A stretch of 11,751 nt of DNA from assembly GCA_023444445.1 (NCBI GenBank), contig JAEXMK010000091.1, positions 1 to 11,751 of the forward strand, written 5' to 3'. This document shows, one piece after another, positions 1 through 6,366 of the stretch. The notes under the pieces are model-generated. The model was given only the letters and a program-made list of their open reading frames with translations. It was not told the origin of the DNA and did no database searches. The translations under genes and the position numbers were made by a program. Each line of letters opens with the position of its first letter. Position 1 is the first letter of the stretch. Source of the DNA: Pseudomonadota bacterium (GTDB lineage: Bacteria > Pseudomonadota > Alphaproteobacteria > Rhizobiales > Rhizobiaceae).

Positions 1-2
1 GT

Positions 3-1292
3 ATGACGGAAAAAAGCGCTACAGTGACACTTGGCGAAAAGCAGGTGGAACTCCCGGTCAGGGAAGGCACGATTGGACCAAGCGTCGTCGATATCGCCAC
101 GCTCTACAAGCACACGGGCTCCTTCACCTACGACCCGGGTTTCACGTCGACGGCCTCCTGCGAATCCAAGATCACCTATATCGACGGTGACGAGGGCGTT
201 CTCCTTCACCGTGGTTTCCCAATCGAGCAGCTCGCCGAACAGGGCGACTTCCTGGAAACCTGCTATCTGCTGCTTTACGGCGAGCTGCCGACGGCTGCGC
301 AGAAGAAAGACTTCGACACCCGGGTCACGCGCCACACCATGGTACATGAGCAGATGAGCCGCTTCTTCACCGGCTACCGCCGCGACGCGCATCCGATGGC
401 CGTCATGTGCGGCACGGTTGGCGCTCTCTCGGCCTTCTACCACGACTCGACCGACATCACCGATCCGCACCAGCGCATGGTCGCTTCTCTGCGCATGATC
501 GCGAAGATGCCGACGATCGCCGCCATGGCTTACAAGTACCATATCGGCCAGCCCTTCGTTTATCCGAAGAACGATCTGGATTACGCCTCCAACTTCCTGC
601 ACATGTGCTTTGCCGTGCCGTGCGAGGAATACAAGGTCGATCCGGTTCTGGCCCGCGCCATGGACCGCATCTTCATTCTGCATGCCGATCACGAGCAGAA
701 TGCCTCCACCTCCACGGTGCGTCTTGCCGGTTCTTCGGGTGCAAACCCCTTCGCCTGTATCGCGGCTGGCATCGCCTGCCTCTGGGGCCCTGCTCACGGC
801 GGCGCCAACGAAGCAGCGCTCAATATGCTCAACGAAATCGGCACGGTTGACCGTATTCCTGAGTACATCGCCCGCGCGAAAGACAAGAACGACCCGTTCC
901 GCCTGATGGGCTTTGGCCACCGCGTCTACAAGAACTACGACCCGCGCGCCAAGATCATGCAGAAGACGATGTACGAAGTGCTGGAAGCCACCGGCAACTC
1001 CGACGATCCGATCATGCAGGTTGCGCTGGAGCTGGAAAAGATCGCCCTTTCCGACCCCTACTTCGTCGAAAAGAAGCTTTACCCGAATGTCGACTTCTAT
1101 TCCGGCATCACGCTGAAGGCGCTCGGCTTCCCCACGACCATGTTCACTGTTCTCTTCGCTCTTGCCCGCACCGTTGGCTGGATTGCACAGTGGAACGAAA
1201 TGATTGAAGATCCGCAGCAGCGTATCGGTCGTCCGCGCCAGCTCTACACGGGCGCTGGCAAGCGCGACTACGTTCCGGTTTCCAAGCGCTAA
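3..1292 (+). CDS. gltA: Citrate synthase, type I hexameric (GltA)
   Basis: Condenses acetyl-CoA with oxaloacetate to citrate in the cytoplasm, the entry step of the TCA cycle. The 429-residue protein is full length for the Gram-negative hexameric class and shows an unbroken citrate synthase fold. The hallmark stretch [11 protein letters not shown] lies at about 227-237. The catalytic residues correspond to His265 (in [11 protein letters not shown]), His306 (in GFGHRVYK) and Asp364 (in NVDFYSG). The PCEEYKV segment near 206-212 matches the region around the NADH-site cysteine of the E. coli enzyme, so allosteric NADH inhibition is plausible but not shown. The ATG lies two bases inside the window, so its ribosome-binding site and promoter are out of view; the N-terminus [10 protein letters not shown] is what I expect of rhizobial GltA. 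It is convergent with the ABC transporter unit and followed by its own terminator. Confidence 0.97.
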   Translation: MTEKSATVTLGEKQVELPVREGTIGPSVVDIATLYKHTGSFTYDPGFTSTASCESKITYIDGDEGVLLHRGFPIEQLAEQGDFLETCYLLLYGELPTAAQKKDFDTRVTRHTMVHEQMSRFFTGYRRDAHPMAVMCGTVGALSAFYHDSTDITDPHQRMVASLRMIAKMPTIAAMAYKYHIGQPFVYPKNDLDYASNFLHMCFAVPCEEYKVDPVLARAMDRIFILHADHEQNASTSTVRLAGSSGANPFACIAAGIACLWGPAHGGANEAALNMLNEIGTVDRIPEYIARAKDKNDPFRLMGFGHRVYKNYDPRAKIMQKTMYEVLEATGNSDDPIMQVALELEKIALSDPYFVEKKLYPNVDFYSGITLKALGFPTTMFTVLFALARTVGWIAQWNEMIEDPQQRIGRPRQLYTGAGKRDYVPVSKR

Positions 1293-1311
1293 GCCGAAAC
1301 CAACCAAGATC

Positions 1312-1345
1312 AAAGGCCGGCAGGTTTTCACCCGCCGGCCTTTTT
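1312..1345 (+). terminator. Rho-independent terminator of gltA
   Basis: A perfect 10-bp inverted repeat (AAAGGCCGGC at 1312-1321 and GCCGGCCTTT at 1334-1343) encloses a 12-nt loop and runs straight into a T-run at 1341-1345. It starts 20 bp after the gltA stop codon. Read on the minus strand the same stem ends in only three T residues, so it may stop the converging ABC transcript less efficiently. Confidence 0.92.
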
Positions 1346-1365
1346 GTTGTTCGCCCTGATGGTTC

Positions 1366-2100
1366 TCAGTGGCGCGCGGCAACGCCCAGGAACTGCTTGA
1401 GTTCGCGTGTTGCGGGATTGGAGAACACCTCTTCGGGCGGTCCGATTTCATGCACCCTGCCCTCGTGCATGAAGACGACGCGGGAGCAGACGTCGCGCGC
1501 AAACTTCATCTCATGCGTCACCATCAGGAGAGTCATGCCTTCGGCGGCCAGTTCACGCACCACCGCAAGCACCTCCGAGACCAATTCGGGATCGAGTGCC
1601 GAGGTGATCTCGTCGCACAGCAGAGCGATCGGCTGCATGGCGAGCGCGCGGGCGATAGCGACGCGCTGCTGCTGGCCACCGGACAGTTCATCGGGATAGG
1701 CGTCGAATTTATGAGCCAGCCCCACCCGTTCCAGCATCTTGCGGGCAACGGCTTCCGCTTCCGGTTTCGGTGTCTTTTTCACCACGGTCTGCGACAGCAT
1801 GACATTGCCGCCAACGGTCTGGTGCGGGAAGAGATTGAACTGCTGGAAGATCATGCCGACCTTCAGTCGCAGCGCCTTGAGATGCAGATCATCATCGAGA
1901 AGCTGCGCGCCGGCGACCGAGATCGAACCGGCGGAAATTGTCTCCAGCCCGTTGATGCAACGAAGCAGGGTCGATTTTCCCGATCCGCTTTTGCCGATGA
2001 TGGCGATGACTTCACCCGGCTCCACATCGAGATTGATGCCCTTCAGAACCTCGTTGCTGCCATAGCTTTTACGGACTTCAGTGATTTCGATGAGCGACAT
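1366..2100 (-). CDS. ABC transporter ATP-binding protein, polar amino acid uptake family
   Basis: Cytoplasmic ATPase that powers import through the two permeases encoded just upstream. The 244-residue protein has every motif in order: Walker A GKSGSGKST (36-44), Q-loop QQFNLFP (86-92), signature LSGGQQQR (139-146), Walker B ending in CDE (162-164) with the D-loop SALD, and the switch His196 in VTHEM. The residue after the catalytic Glu164 is Ile, not the commoner Pro; other members of the family vary here too. Overall it resembles GlnQ/HisP-type ATPases. The ATG at 2100 is chosen because AGGAAG precedes it closely and MSLIEITEVRKSYG is a typical N-terminus. A longer reading back to 2241 only adds a shadow of the permease gene. 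Its start overlaps the permease stop by 23 bp, and it is the last gene of the unit. Confidence 0.95.
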   Translation of the reverse strand: MSLIEITEVRKSYGSNEVLKGINLDVEPGEVIAIIGKSGSGKSTLLRCINGLETISAGSISVAGAQLLDDDLHLKALRLKVGMIFQQFNLFPHQTVGGNVMLSQTVVKKTPKPEAEAVARKMLERVGLAHKFDAYPDELSGGQQQRVAIARALAMQPIALLCDEITSALDPELVSEVLAVVRELAAEGMTLLMVTHEMKFARDVCSRVVFMHEGRVHEIGPPEEVFSNPATRELKQFLGVAARH

Positions 2101-2737
2101 TGAGCTTCCTTTCCAGGATCTGGCTGCTCTTCGACAGAGGCCAGCACAGCGCGAAATAGATGAGGGCGACGAGGCCATAAACGGTGAAGGGCTGGAAGGT
2201 GGCGTTGGTGACCACAGTGCCCGCCTTGGACAATTCGACAAAACCGATGATCGAGGTCACGGCCGTTCCCTTGATGACCTGCACGAAGAAACCGACGGTT
2301 GGCGGAATGGCGACCCGCATGGCCTGCGGCAGGATAACGTAACGCATCTGCTGCAGACGCCCCATGGCAAGACTTGCCGATGCCTCCCACTGGCCTTTGG
2401 CGACAGATTCGACGCAGCCGCGCCAGATTTCGGTGAGGAAGGCAGCCGCCCACAGGATCAGCGTCAGGCCTGCCGCGAGCCAAGCGGGCACATCGATGCC
2501 GAAAAGGCCGAGGCCAAAAAAGGCGATAAACAGCTGCATCAGAAGGGGCGTTCCCTGAAAAAGCTCGACATAATAGCGTGCGAAAGCCCGCATCGATTTT
2601 TTCCGGGAAATGCGCATGGAGAGCAGAAGCAGCGCCACCAGACCACCGCCGACAAAGGAGACGAGCGACAGAAGCACGGTCCAGCGCGTGGCGAGCAGCA
2701 GGTTTCTGAGAATATCCCAGGTGGAGAATTCGATCAT
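2078..2737 (-). CDS. ABC transporter permease, polar amino acid family (second of two)
   Basis: Inner-membrane subunit of 219 residues, the normal size for HisQ/HisM-type permeases. Hydrophobic segments lie roughly at 17-40, 63-79, 84-103, 144-167 and 185-203. Between them sits the cytoplasmic coupling loop GQWEASASLAMGRLQQMRYV (about 115-134) followed by ILPQA, which is the EAA motif that contacts the ATPase. The stretch YYVELFQGTPLLMQLF (55-70) is characteristic of this family. The ATG at 2737 has AGGAG six bases upstream and overlaps the preceding permease stop as ATGA, indicating translational coupling. It probably forms a heterodimer with the protein encoded at 2734-3405. Confidence 0.94.
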   Translation of the reverse strand: MIEFSTWDILRNLLLATRWTVLLSLVSFVGGGLVALLLLSMRISRKKSMRAFARYYVELFQGTPLLMQLFIAFFGLGLFGIDVPAWLAAGLTLILWAAAFLTEIWRGCVESVAKGQWEASASLAMGRLQQMRYVILPQAMRVAIPPTVGFFVQVIKGTAVTSIIGFVELSKAGTVVTNATFQPFTVYGLVALIYFALCWPLSKSSQILERKLNVAHRNH

Positions 2738-3405
2738 CGGACACTCCTGCGCGGAAAAATGAAGTTGCCGCCGATGACCAGCGCCTGCCGGAGAAGAATG
2801 GCGAGCACGAGATAGATGACGGTGGAGACTATGTAGGCCTCGAAGGCGCGGAAGGTGCGCGACTGGATGAAGTTGGCCGCAAAGGTCAGGTCCTCGGCGG
2901 CGATCTGCGAGACGACCGACGAGCCGAGCATCACAATCACCACCTGCGACGAAAGCGCCGGCCAGATGCGTTGCAACGACGGCACCAGCACCACATGCCG
3001 GAAGGTTTCGAAACGGGTCATGGCAAGGCTTGCCCCGGCCTCGAACTGGCCCTTGGGCGTTGCCTGAATGCCGGCGCGGATGATCTCGCAGCTATAGGCC
3101 CCGAGATTGACCACCATGGCGATATTCGCCGCGCTCAGCTCCGACAATTGCAGGCCAAGCGATGGCAGGCCGAAAAAAATGAAGAACAACTGTATAAGAA
3201 ACGGCGTATTGCGAATGAGTTCCACATAGGTCGCGACCGGCGGCCGCAGCCATTTTGGCCCGAGCGCGCGTACCCAGGCGCAGAATATGCCGAGCGCGAT
3301 GCCGAGAATGCCGCCGACGGCGATCAATTCCAGCGTGACGCCGATACCCTTGACGATCTGCGGATAATAGTCGAGGAGCCATCCAAAATCGAATGTGTAT
3401 TTCAC
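2734..3405 (-). CDS. ABC transporter permease, polar amino acid family (first of two)
   Basis: Inner-membrane permease of 223 residues, partner of the downstream permease. Hydrophobic segments are visible around 22-45, 68-85, 93-110, 150-170 and 190-213. The family stretch TYVELIRNTPFLIQLFFIFF is at 59-78, and the EAA coupling loop GQFEAGASLAMTRFETFRHV is at 119-138. The start is a GTG at 3405, supported by GAAAGGAAG a few bases upstream; no ATG is available at the right place. The gene begins 81 bp after the binding-protein stop, beyond a hairpin, which suggests lower expression than the binding protein. Its stop overlaps the next start by four bases. Confidence 0.93.
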   Translation of the reverse strand: MKYTFDFGWLLDYYPQIVKGIGVTLELIAVGGILGIALGIFCAWVRALGPKWLRPPVATYVELIRNTPFLIQLFFIFFGLPSLGLQLSELSAANIAMVVNLGAYSCEIIRAGIQATPKGQFEAGASLAMTRFETFRHVVLVPSLQRIWPALSSQVVIVMLGSSVVSQIAAEDLTFAANFIQSRTFRAFEAYIVSTVIYLVLAILLRQALVIGGNFIFPRRSVR

Positions 3406-3436
3406 CCGATGCTTCCTTTCGGCGAAGACAAACCAC

Positions 3437-3467
3437 GCGCCGGTCCCGGCTCAGGCGAGGCCGGCGC
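3437..3467 (-). repeat. Intercistronic hairpin between binding-protein and permease genes
   Basis: Perfect 7-bp arms GCGCCGG (3437-3443) and CCGGCGC (3461-3467) continue inward with further C-G pairs around one mismatch, giving a stable stem. No T-run follows in the direction of transcription. It therefore looks like an mRNA-stabilising or partial-attenuation hairpin, not a full terminator. In ABC operons such structures after the binding-protein gene are known to raise its yield relative to the permeases (malE-malF is the classic case); that role here is inferred. Confidence 0.6.
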
Positions 3468-3486
3468 ATGCATTTTGCCGGGTTGC

Positions 3487-4272
3487 TCAGAGATCCTCGG
3501 GCAGGTCGGTTTTCAGCCATTTCTGCGCGATGGTGTTCAGCGAGCCATCTGTCTTTGCGGTGGCTATGATGGCGTTGACCTTTTCCAGAAGCGCCGGCTG
3601 TTCCTTGTTCAGGCCGATATAGCAGGGCGAATTCTTGATCAGGAACTTTAGTTCGGGGCGCTTCGGCGGGTTCTTCGCGAGAATGGCGGCGGCGACGACG
3701 TTGCCGGTGGCTACTGCTTCAACCTGACCGGCGAGGAAGGCGGAAATCGTGCCGTTATTGTCCTCGTAGCGCTTGATGGTTGTGTCAGCTGGAGCGACCT
3801 TGGTCAGTTCCAGATCCTCGACAGCGCCGCGGGTGACGCCGACGGTTTTACCGGCCAAATCTTCCGCCTTGGTAACGGCGACCGAGTCGGGCGCAAAGAC
3901 GCCATTATAAAAAGGCGCATAGGCGGTGGAGAAGTCGATGACCTTTTCACGGTCCGGGTTCTTGCCGAGGCTGGAAATGACAAGATCAACCTTATTGGTC
4001 TGCAGATAGGGAACGCGGTTGGCGCTGGTGACCGGCACGAGTTCGACCTTTACGCCGAGTTTCTCGCCAATCAGATTGGCAACGTCGATATCGTAACCCT
4101 GGGGCGCCATATCCGTGCCGACGCTGCCGAAGGGCGGGAAATCCTGCGGGACCGCAACGCGGATCGTGCCGCGGGAGGAAATATCACCGAGCGCATCGGC
4201 AAAGGCTGCGGGCGAAAAGCTGAGCGTTGCGGAAATCGCGGCAATGGCAAGCAATGAACGTCTGGAAAACAT
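3487..4272 (-). CDS. Periplasmic solute-binding protein, family 3 (amino-acid-type), ligand unknown
   Basis: Captures the substrate in the periplasm and delivers it to the permease pair. The 261-residue precursor begins with a clear signal peptide: MFSRR, a hydrophobic stretch at 7-19, and a likely cleavage AFA|DA after residue 25. The mature part has the two-lobed family 3 fold: RVAVPQDFPPFG (39-50), GYDIDVANLIGEKLG (59-73), VDLVIS (95-100) and NPDREKVIDFS (105-115). Arg108 aligns with the arginine that binds the ligand carboxylate in HisJ/GlnH-type proteins. The position of their amine-binding aspartate is Gly190 (in EAVATGN), so a standard alpha-amino acid is not assured. The ATG at 4272 has AAGGAG nine bases upstream. 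It is the first transporter gene after the regulator. Confidence 0.93.
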   Translation of the reverse strand: MFSRRSLLAIAAISATLSFSPAAFADALGDISSRGTIRVAVPQDFPPFGSVGTDMAPQGYDIDVANLIGEKLGVKVELVPVTSANRVPYLQTNKVDLVISSLGKNPDREKVIDFSTAYAPFYNGVFAPDSVAVTKAEDLAGKTVGVTRGAVEDLELTKVAPADTTIKRYEDNNGTISAFLAGQVEAVATGNVVAAAILAKNPPKRPELKFLIKNSPCYIGLNKEQPALLEKVNAIIATAKTDGSLNTIAQKWLKTDLPEDL

Positions 4273-4278
4273 TGGGAA

Positions 4279-4989
4279 TTACTCCTTAGGGCTTGGGGAA
4301 AGGGGCTGCAATGAAAGGGAGTTGCGAAGCTCGTAGAGCGGATCTGGCCTGCGGGTGAGATCGAGACCGGTTTCGACTTCGTCGAGATGGCGGATAGCGA
4401 GTTCTGCGGCGGCGTGAAAATCGGCAGCCTTGATCGCTTCGAAAATACGGCAATGTCCGTCATGCGATTGTTGCGCGTGGAAATCGGACTGATAGAGCAT
4501 GGAGATGAGAATGGTTCTCGCCGTCAGGTCACGAAGCGCTTCGACGATGATGTCGTTTCCGGCGATTTCGGCGATACGGATGTGAAAATCACCCATCAGG
4601 CAGGTCAGGCGCTGACGATCGCCTTTGGCAATCGCCGCCTTCTCCTCATCGAGATGATCAGCGAGTAGGGTAATGCCTTCCGCACTAACGGCGGAAAGGT
4701 TGCGCAAAAGCCCATATTCGATGATGCGGCGTGCCTCATAGACCTTGATGGATTCTTCGGCAGAGGGCTCTACCACGAACCATCCCCGGCGCGGGCTGAC
4801 AGTGACGATGCCGCGCGTCTCGAGCCGCATCATCGCTTCGCGAATGCGCGTGCGCGACACGCTGAAGAGGCTGGCGAGCTGGTTCTCGCTGAGGCGGGTT
4901 CCCGGACGGATGCGGGCGGAAAGAATGCCGGAGATGATGGCGTCTTCTACCGCGCTCTGGGCACTTTCTGATGTATGGCTATCTTGCAT
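4279..4989 (-). CDS. GntR-family transcriptional regulator, FadR/FCD subfamily
   Basis: DNA-binding regulator of 236 residues and first gene of the ABC unit, so a likely local regulator of the uptake cassette and of itself. An N-terminal winged helix spans about 13-73: AVEDAIISGIL, then RPGTRLSENQLASLFSVSRT with the recognition helix RIREAMMRLETRG, then VTVSPRRGWFVV. An all-helical FCD ligand-binding domain spans about 83-212. Three of the usual metal-binding histidines are visible at 136, 179 and 201. The aspartate normally four residues before the first (D-x-x-F-H) is Met132, with Asp134 nearby. The ATG at 4989 is chosen because the winged helix begins soon after; a TTG at 5076 in the same frame would only add an unrelated Cys/Arg-rich stretch. 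No good ribosome-binding site precedes the ATG. The effector is unknown. Confidence 0.92.
   Translation of the reverse strand: MQDSHTSESAQSAVEDAIISGILSARIRPGTRLSENQLASLFSVSRTRIREAMMRLETRGIVTVSPRRGWFVVEPSAEESIKVYEARRIIEYGLLRNLSAVSAEGITLLADHLDEEKAAIAKGDRQRLTCLMGDFHIRIAEIAGNDIIVEALRDLTARTILISMLYQSDFHAQQSHDGHCRIFEAIKAADFHAAAELAIRHLDEVETGLDLTRRPDPLYELRNSLSLQPLSPSPKE
4282..4287 (-). promoter_or_regulatory. Ribosome-binding site of the solute-binding protein gene, inside the regulator's last codons
   Basis: On the minus strand the sequence AAGGAG is read twice. It is the last two sense codons (Lys-Glu) of the GntR regulator, and it is a full Shine-Dalgarno sequence nine bases before the ATG of the binding-protein gene. 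The regulator's TAA follows directly. Ribosomes finishing the regulator would sit on this site, so the two genes are probably translationally coupled. Confidence 0.8.
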
Positions 4990-4996
4990 ACAAGAT
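4981..4996 (-). promoter_or_regulatory. Candidate GntR-type operator over the regulator's start codon
   Basis: Inverted repeat ATCTTG-CATA-CAAGAT with perfect 6-bp arms and a 4-bp centre. Read on the minus strand it contains TTGTATGCAA, close to the general FadR-subfamily pattern (GT and AC half-sites inside T/A flanks), with one imperfect half. It covers the start codon of the adjacent regulator and the predicted transcription start, a natural position for autorepression. Binding by this regulator is inferred. Confidence 0.5.
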
Positions 4997-5001
4997 TGAA
5001 A

Positions 5002-5016
5002 GCAAGAGCTGTGCCA
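5002..5016 (-). promoter_or_regulatory. Candidate sigma-54 (RpoN) promoter of the regulator-ABC unit
   Basis: On the minus strand the sequence reads TGGCAC-AGCTC-TTGC, followed by T. It matches the -24/-12 consensus TGGCAC-N5-TTGC at every core base and has the invariant GG and GC dinucleotides ten bases apart. Only the common G after TGGCAC is missing (A here). It points at the regulator gene, and the predicted start falls at about 4989-4991, essentially on the ATG. No enhancer-binding protein gene is in the window. Confidence 0.6.
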
Positions 5017-5046
5017 GACGAGATTTGGCGGCTCGCAGGCGTCAGA

Positions 5047-5075
5047 TGATCGGCGGCTAGCCGCCCTAACGATCA
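5047..5075 (-). repeat. Palindrome with flanking arms in the promoter region
   Basis: A perfect 14-bp palindrome GGCGGCTAGCCGCC lies at 5052-5065. Outer arms TGATCG (5047-5052) and CGATCA (5070-5075) are also complementary, but offset by a few bases. As RNA this would be a bulged hairpin. As DNA it lies about 55-85 bp upstream of the predicted sigma-54 start, where activators can bind. No T-run follows it on the minus strand. Confidence 0.4.
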
Positions 5076-5096
5076 AATGCGCTAAAACAGAGCCCT

Positions 5097-5121
5097 CGCC
5101 TGCCTCGATCAGTAGCAGGCG
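5097..5121 (-). terminator. Inverted repeat downstream of lpxB; weak terminator candidate or activator site
   Basis: Perfect 7-bp GC-rich arms CGCCTGC (5097-5103) and GCAGGCG (5115-5121) enclose an 11-nt loop, 61 bp beyond the lpxB stop in the direction of transcription. A TTTT run comes only about ten bases after the stem, so it is a poor intrinsic terminator. It is the best candidate I see for ending the lpx transcript; it could equally be a protein-binding site for the downstream promoter. Confidence 0.3.
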
Positions 5122-5181
5122 GTAGTGAGCTTTACCTGCACGCGAAATGAAATTTTGGCAGACCGCAAAGGAGGGACAGGA

Positions 5182-6366
5182 TCAGGCTGAGCGGCTATCT
5201 CTGTTCTTCAGGACATCGAGAAGAATGGCTGCACCGGTTTCGCCGGGAGGGACCTCCGTGTGCAGACGCTGCTGCACCAGCGCATAGCCTTCCAGCATCG
5301 CCTGCCGCTCAATGGTGTCGGAAGACAGGCGCTCGGCCCAGCGCAGCATCGAGCCGGCCCGCACCACTTCGTTGAAATATTCCGGTATAATGGCGTAATC
5401 AGCAATCAGGTTTGGCAAGGCGCCCGTCCAGGTCTTCACCCGCTTGCTCAGCATGGTGAAAATCCAGTCAGTTTTGTAGACCGAGATTGTCGGCACGCCA
5501 GCCAGCGCCAGTTCGAGAATGACAGTGCCGGAAGCAGCGATGGCCGCATCAGCCTCTGCAAAGGCCTTCCACTTGAAGACAGAGTCGATGCCGATCTCGG
5601 GCCTTATATCGTCCGGCCACATTGCTGCCATGTCGCGGATGCGATTTTCCTGACGTGGCACCGTGGGCAGCAGGAAACGTGTGGGGCCGTTGCGCTCCAC
5701 GAAGGCTTTTGCCGCTTCCTGAAACGGCTCCATCAGCCGCGTCGTCTCCGTGGAGCGCGATCCCGGCAGGAGAAGGATGGTCTTCGGCTGGCCCTGTTCC
5801 GGCAGAGGCCGTTCCGCCCGCCTCTGCCGCACGGCCAGCACTTCCGGATCGACGCTGAGCCGGTGGCCCACGAATGTCGTCGGTGGACCGCCAAGACGCC
5901 GCATGGCCTCCGGCTCGAATGGCAGCAGGGCCAGAACGTGATCGACATAGGATAACATCGCCGTGGCGCGATATTCCTTCCACGCCCACACGCTCGGGCA
6001 GACATAATTGACTACCGGCAGCTGCGGCAATTGTTTGCGGACTTTTTTTGCGACGCGGTGCGTGAAATCCGGGCTGTCGATGATGAGCAAAACATCCGGC
6101 TTTGCGGCCACGATGGCCGCAGCAGTCTGGTTGATCCGGGCAATGAGCTTCGGCAGCTTCTTGAGAACCTGCGTGAAGCCCATGATGGAGAGCTCGGAAT
6201 AGTCGAACAGCGAGGTAAGGCCCTGTGCCTCCAGTGCTTCGCCGCCAACACCCATCAGTTCGACGGAACCCACATATCGAGCCTTGAGCGCCCGGATCAG
6301 ATCTGCGCCCAGAAGATCGCCGGATACCTCGCCGGCGATTACCGCCACTTTTAATGCCGCCGTCAT
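5182..6366 (-). CDS. lpxB: Lipid-A-disaccharide synthase (LpxB)
   Basis: Peripheral inner-membrane glycosyltransferase (family GT19) that joins UDP-2,3-diacylglucosamine and lipid X to form the beta-1,6-linked tetraacyl disaccharide-1-phosphate of lipid A. The 394-residue length is typical. Visible motifs are GEVSGDLLGADL (12-23), IIDSPDF with Asp97 and Asp100 (95-101), NYVCPSVWAWK (120-130), LLLPGSR (198-204) and the nucleotide-binding ASGTVILELALAGVPTISVYK region (278-298). The ATG at 6366 overlaps the lpxI stop as ATGA, with GGAG ten bases upstream. It is the last gene of the envelope cluster and directly uses the product of the preceding LpxI. Confidence 0.96.
   Translation of the reverse strand: MTAALKVAVIAGEVSGDLLGADLIRALKARYVGSVELMGVGGEALEAQGLTSLFDYSELSIMGFTQVLKKLPKLIARINQTAAAIVAAKPDVLLIIDSPDFTHRVAKKVRKQLPQLPVVNYVCPSVWAWKEYRATAMLSYVDHVLALLPFEPEAMRRLGGPPTTFVGHRLSVDPEVLAVRQRRAERPLPEQGQPKTILLLPGSRSTETTRLMEPFQEAAKAFVERNGPTRFLLPTVPRQENRIRDMAAMWPDDIRPEIGIDSVFKWKAFAEADAAIAASGTVILELALAGVPTISVYKTDWIFTMLSKRVKTWTGALPNLIADYAIIPEYFNEVVRAGSMLRWAERLSSDTIERQAMLEGYALVQQRLHTEVPPGETGAAILLDVLKNRDSRSA

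Noticed and set aside
1369..2103. Long plus-strand open frame (244 codons) spanning the whole ATPase gene
   Set aside because: It is an antisense shadow of a clearly conserved ABC ATPase. Its translation has no recognisable domain and it has no ribosome-binding site of note.
2101..2241. Upstream extension of the ATPase gene
   Set aside because: The added Ser/Pro/Arg-rich residues are an out-of-frame reading of the permease gene. The ATG at 2100 has a good ribosome-binding site and a standard N-terminus.
2081..2815. Plus-strand open frame of 244 codons opposite the permease gene
   Set aside because: The protein is rich in charged residues typical of antisense reading of a GC-rich membrane-protein gene; both permeases on the minus strand are unambiguous.
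4990..5076. TTG start giving the GntR regulator 29 more residues
   Set aside because: The extra segment is Cys/Arg-rich, unlike GntR N-termini, and runs through the palindrome and the sigma-54 promoter.
4990..5181. A sigma-70-type promoter for the ABC unit
   Set aside because: I found no -35/-10 pair with good sequence and spacing on the minus strand; the sigma-54 match is far better.
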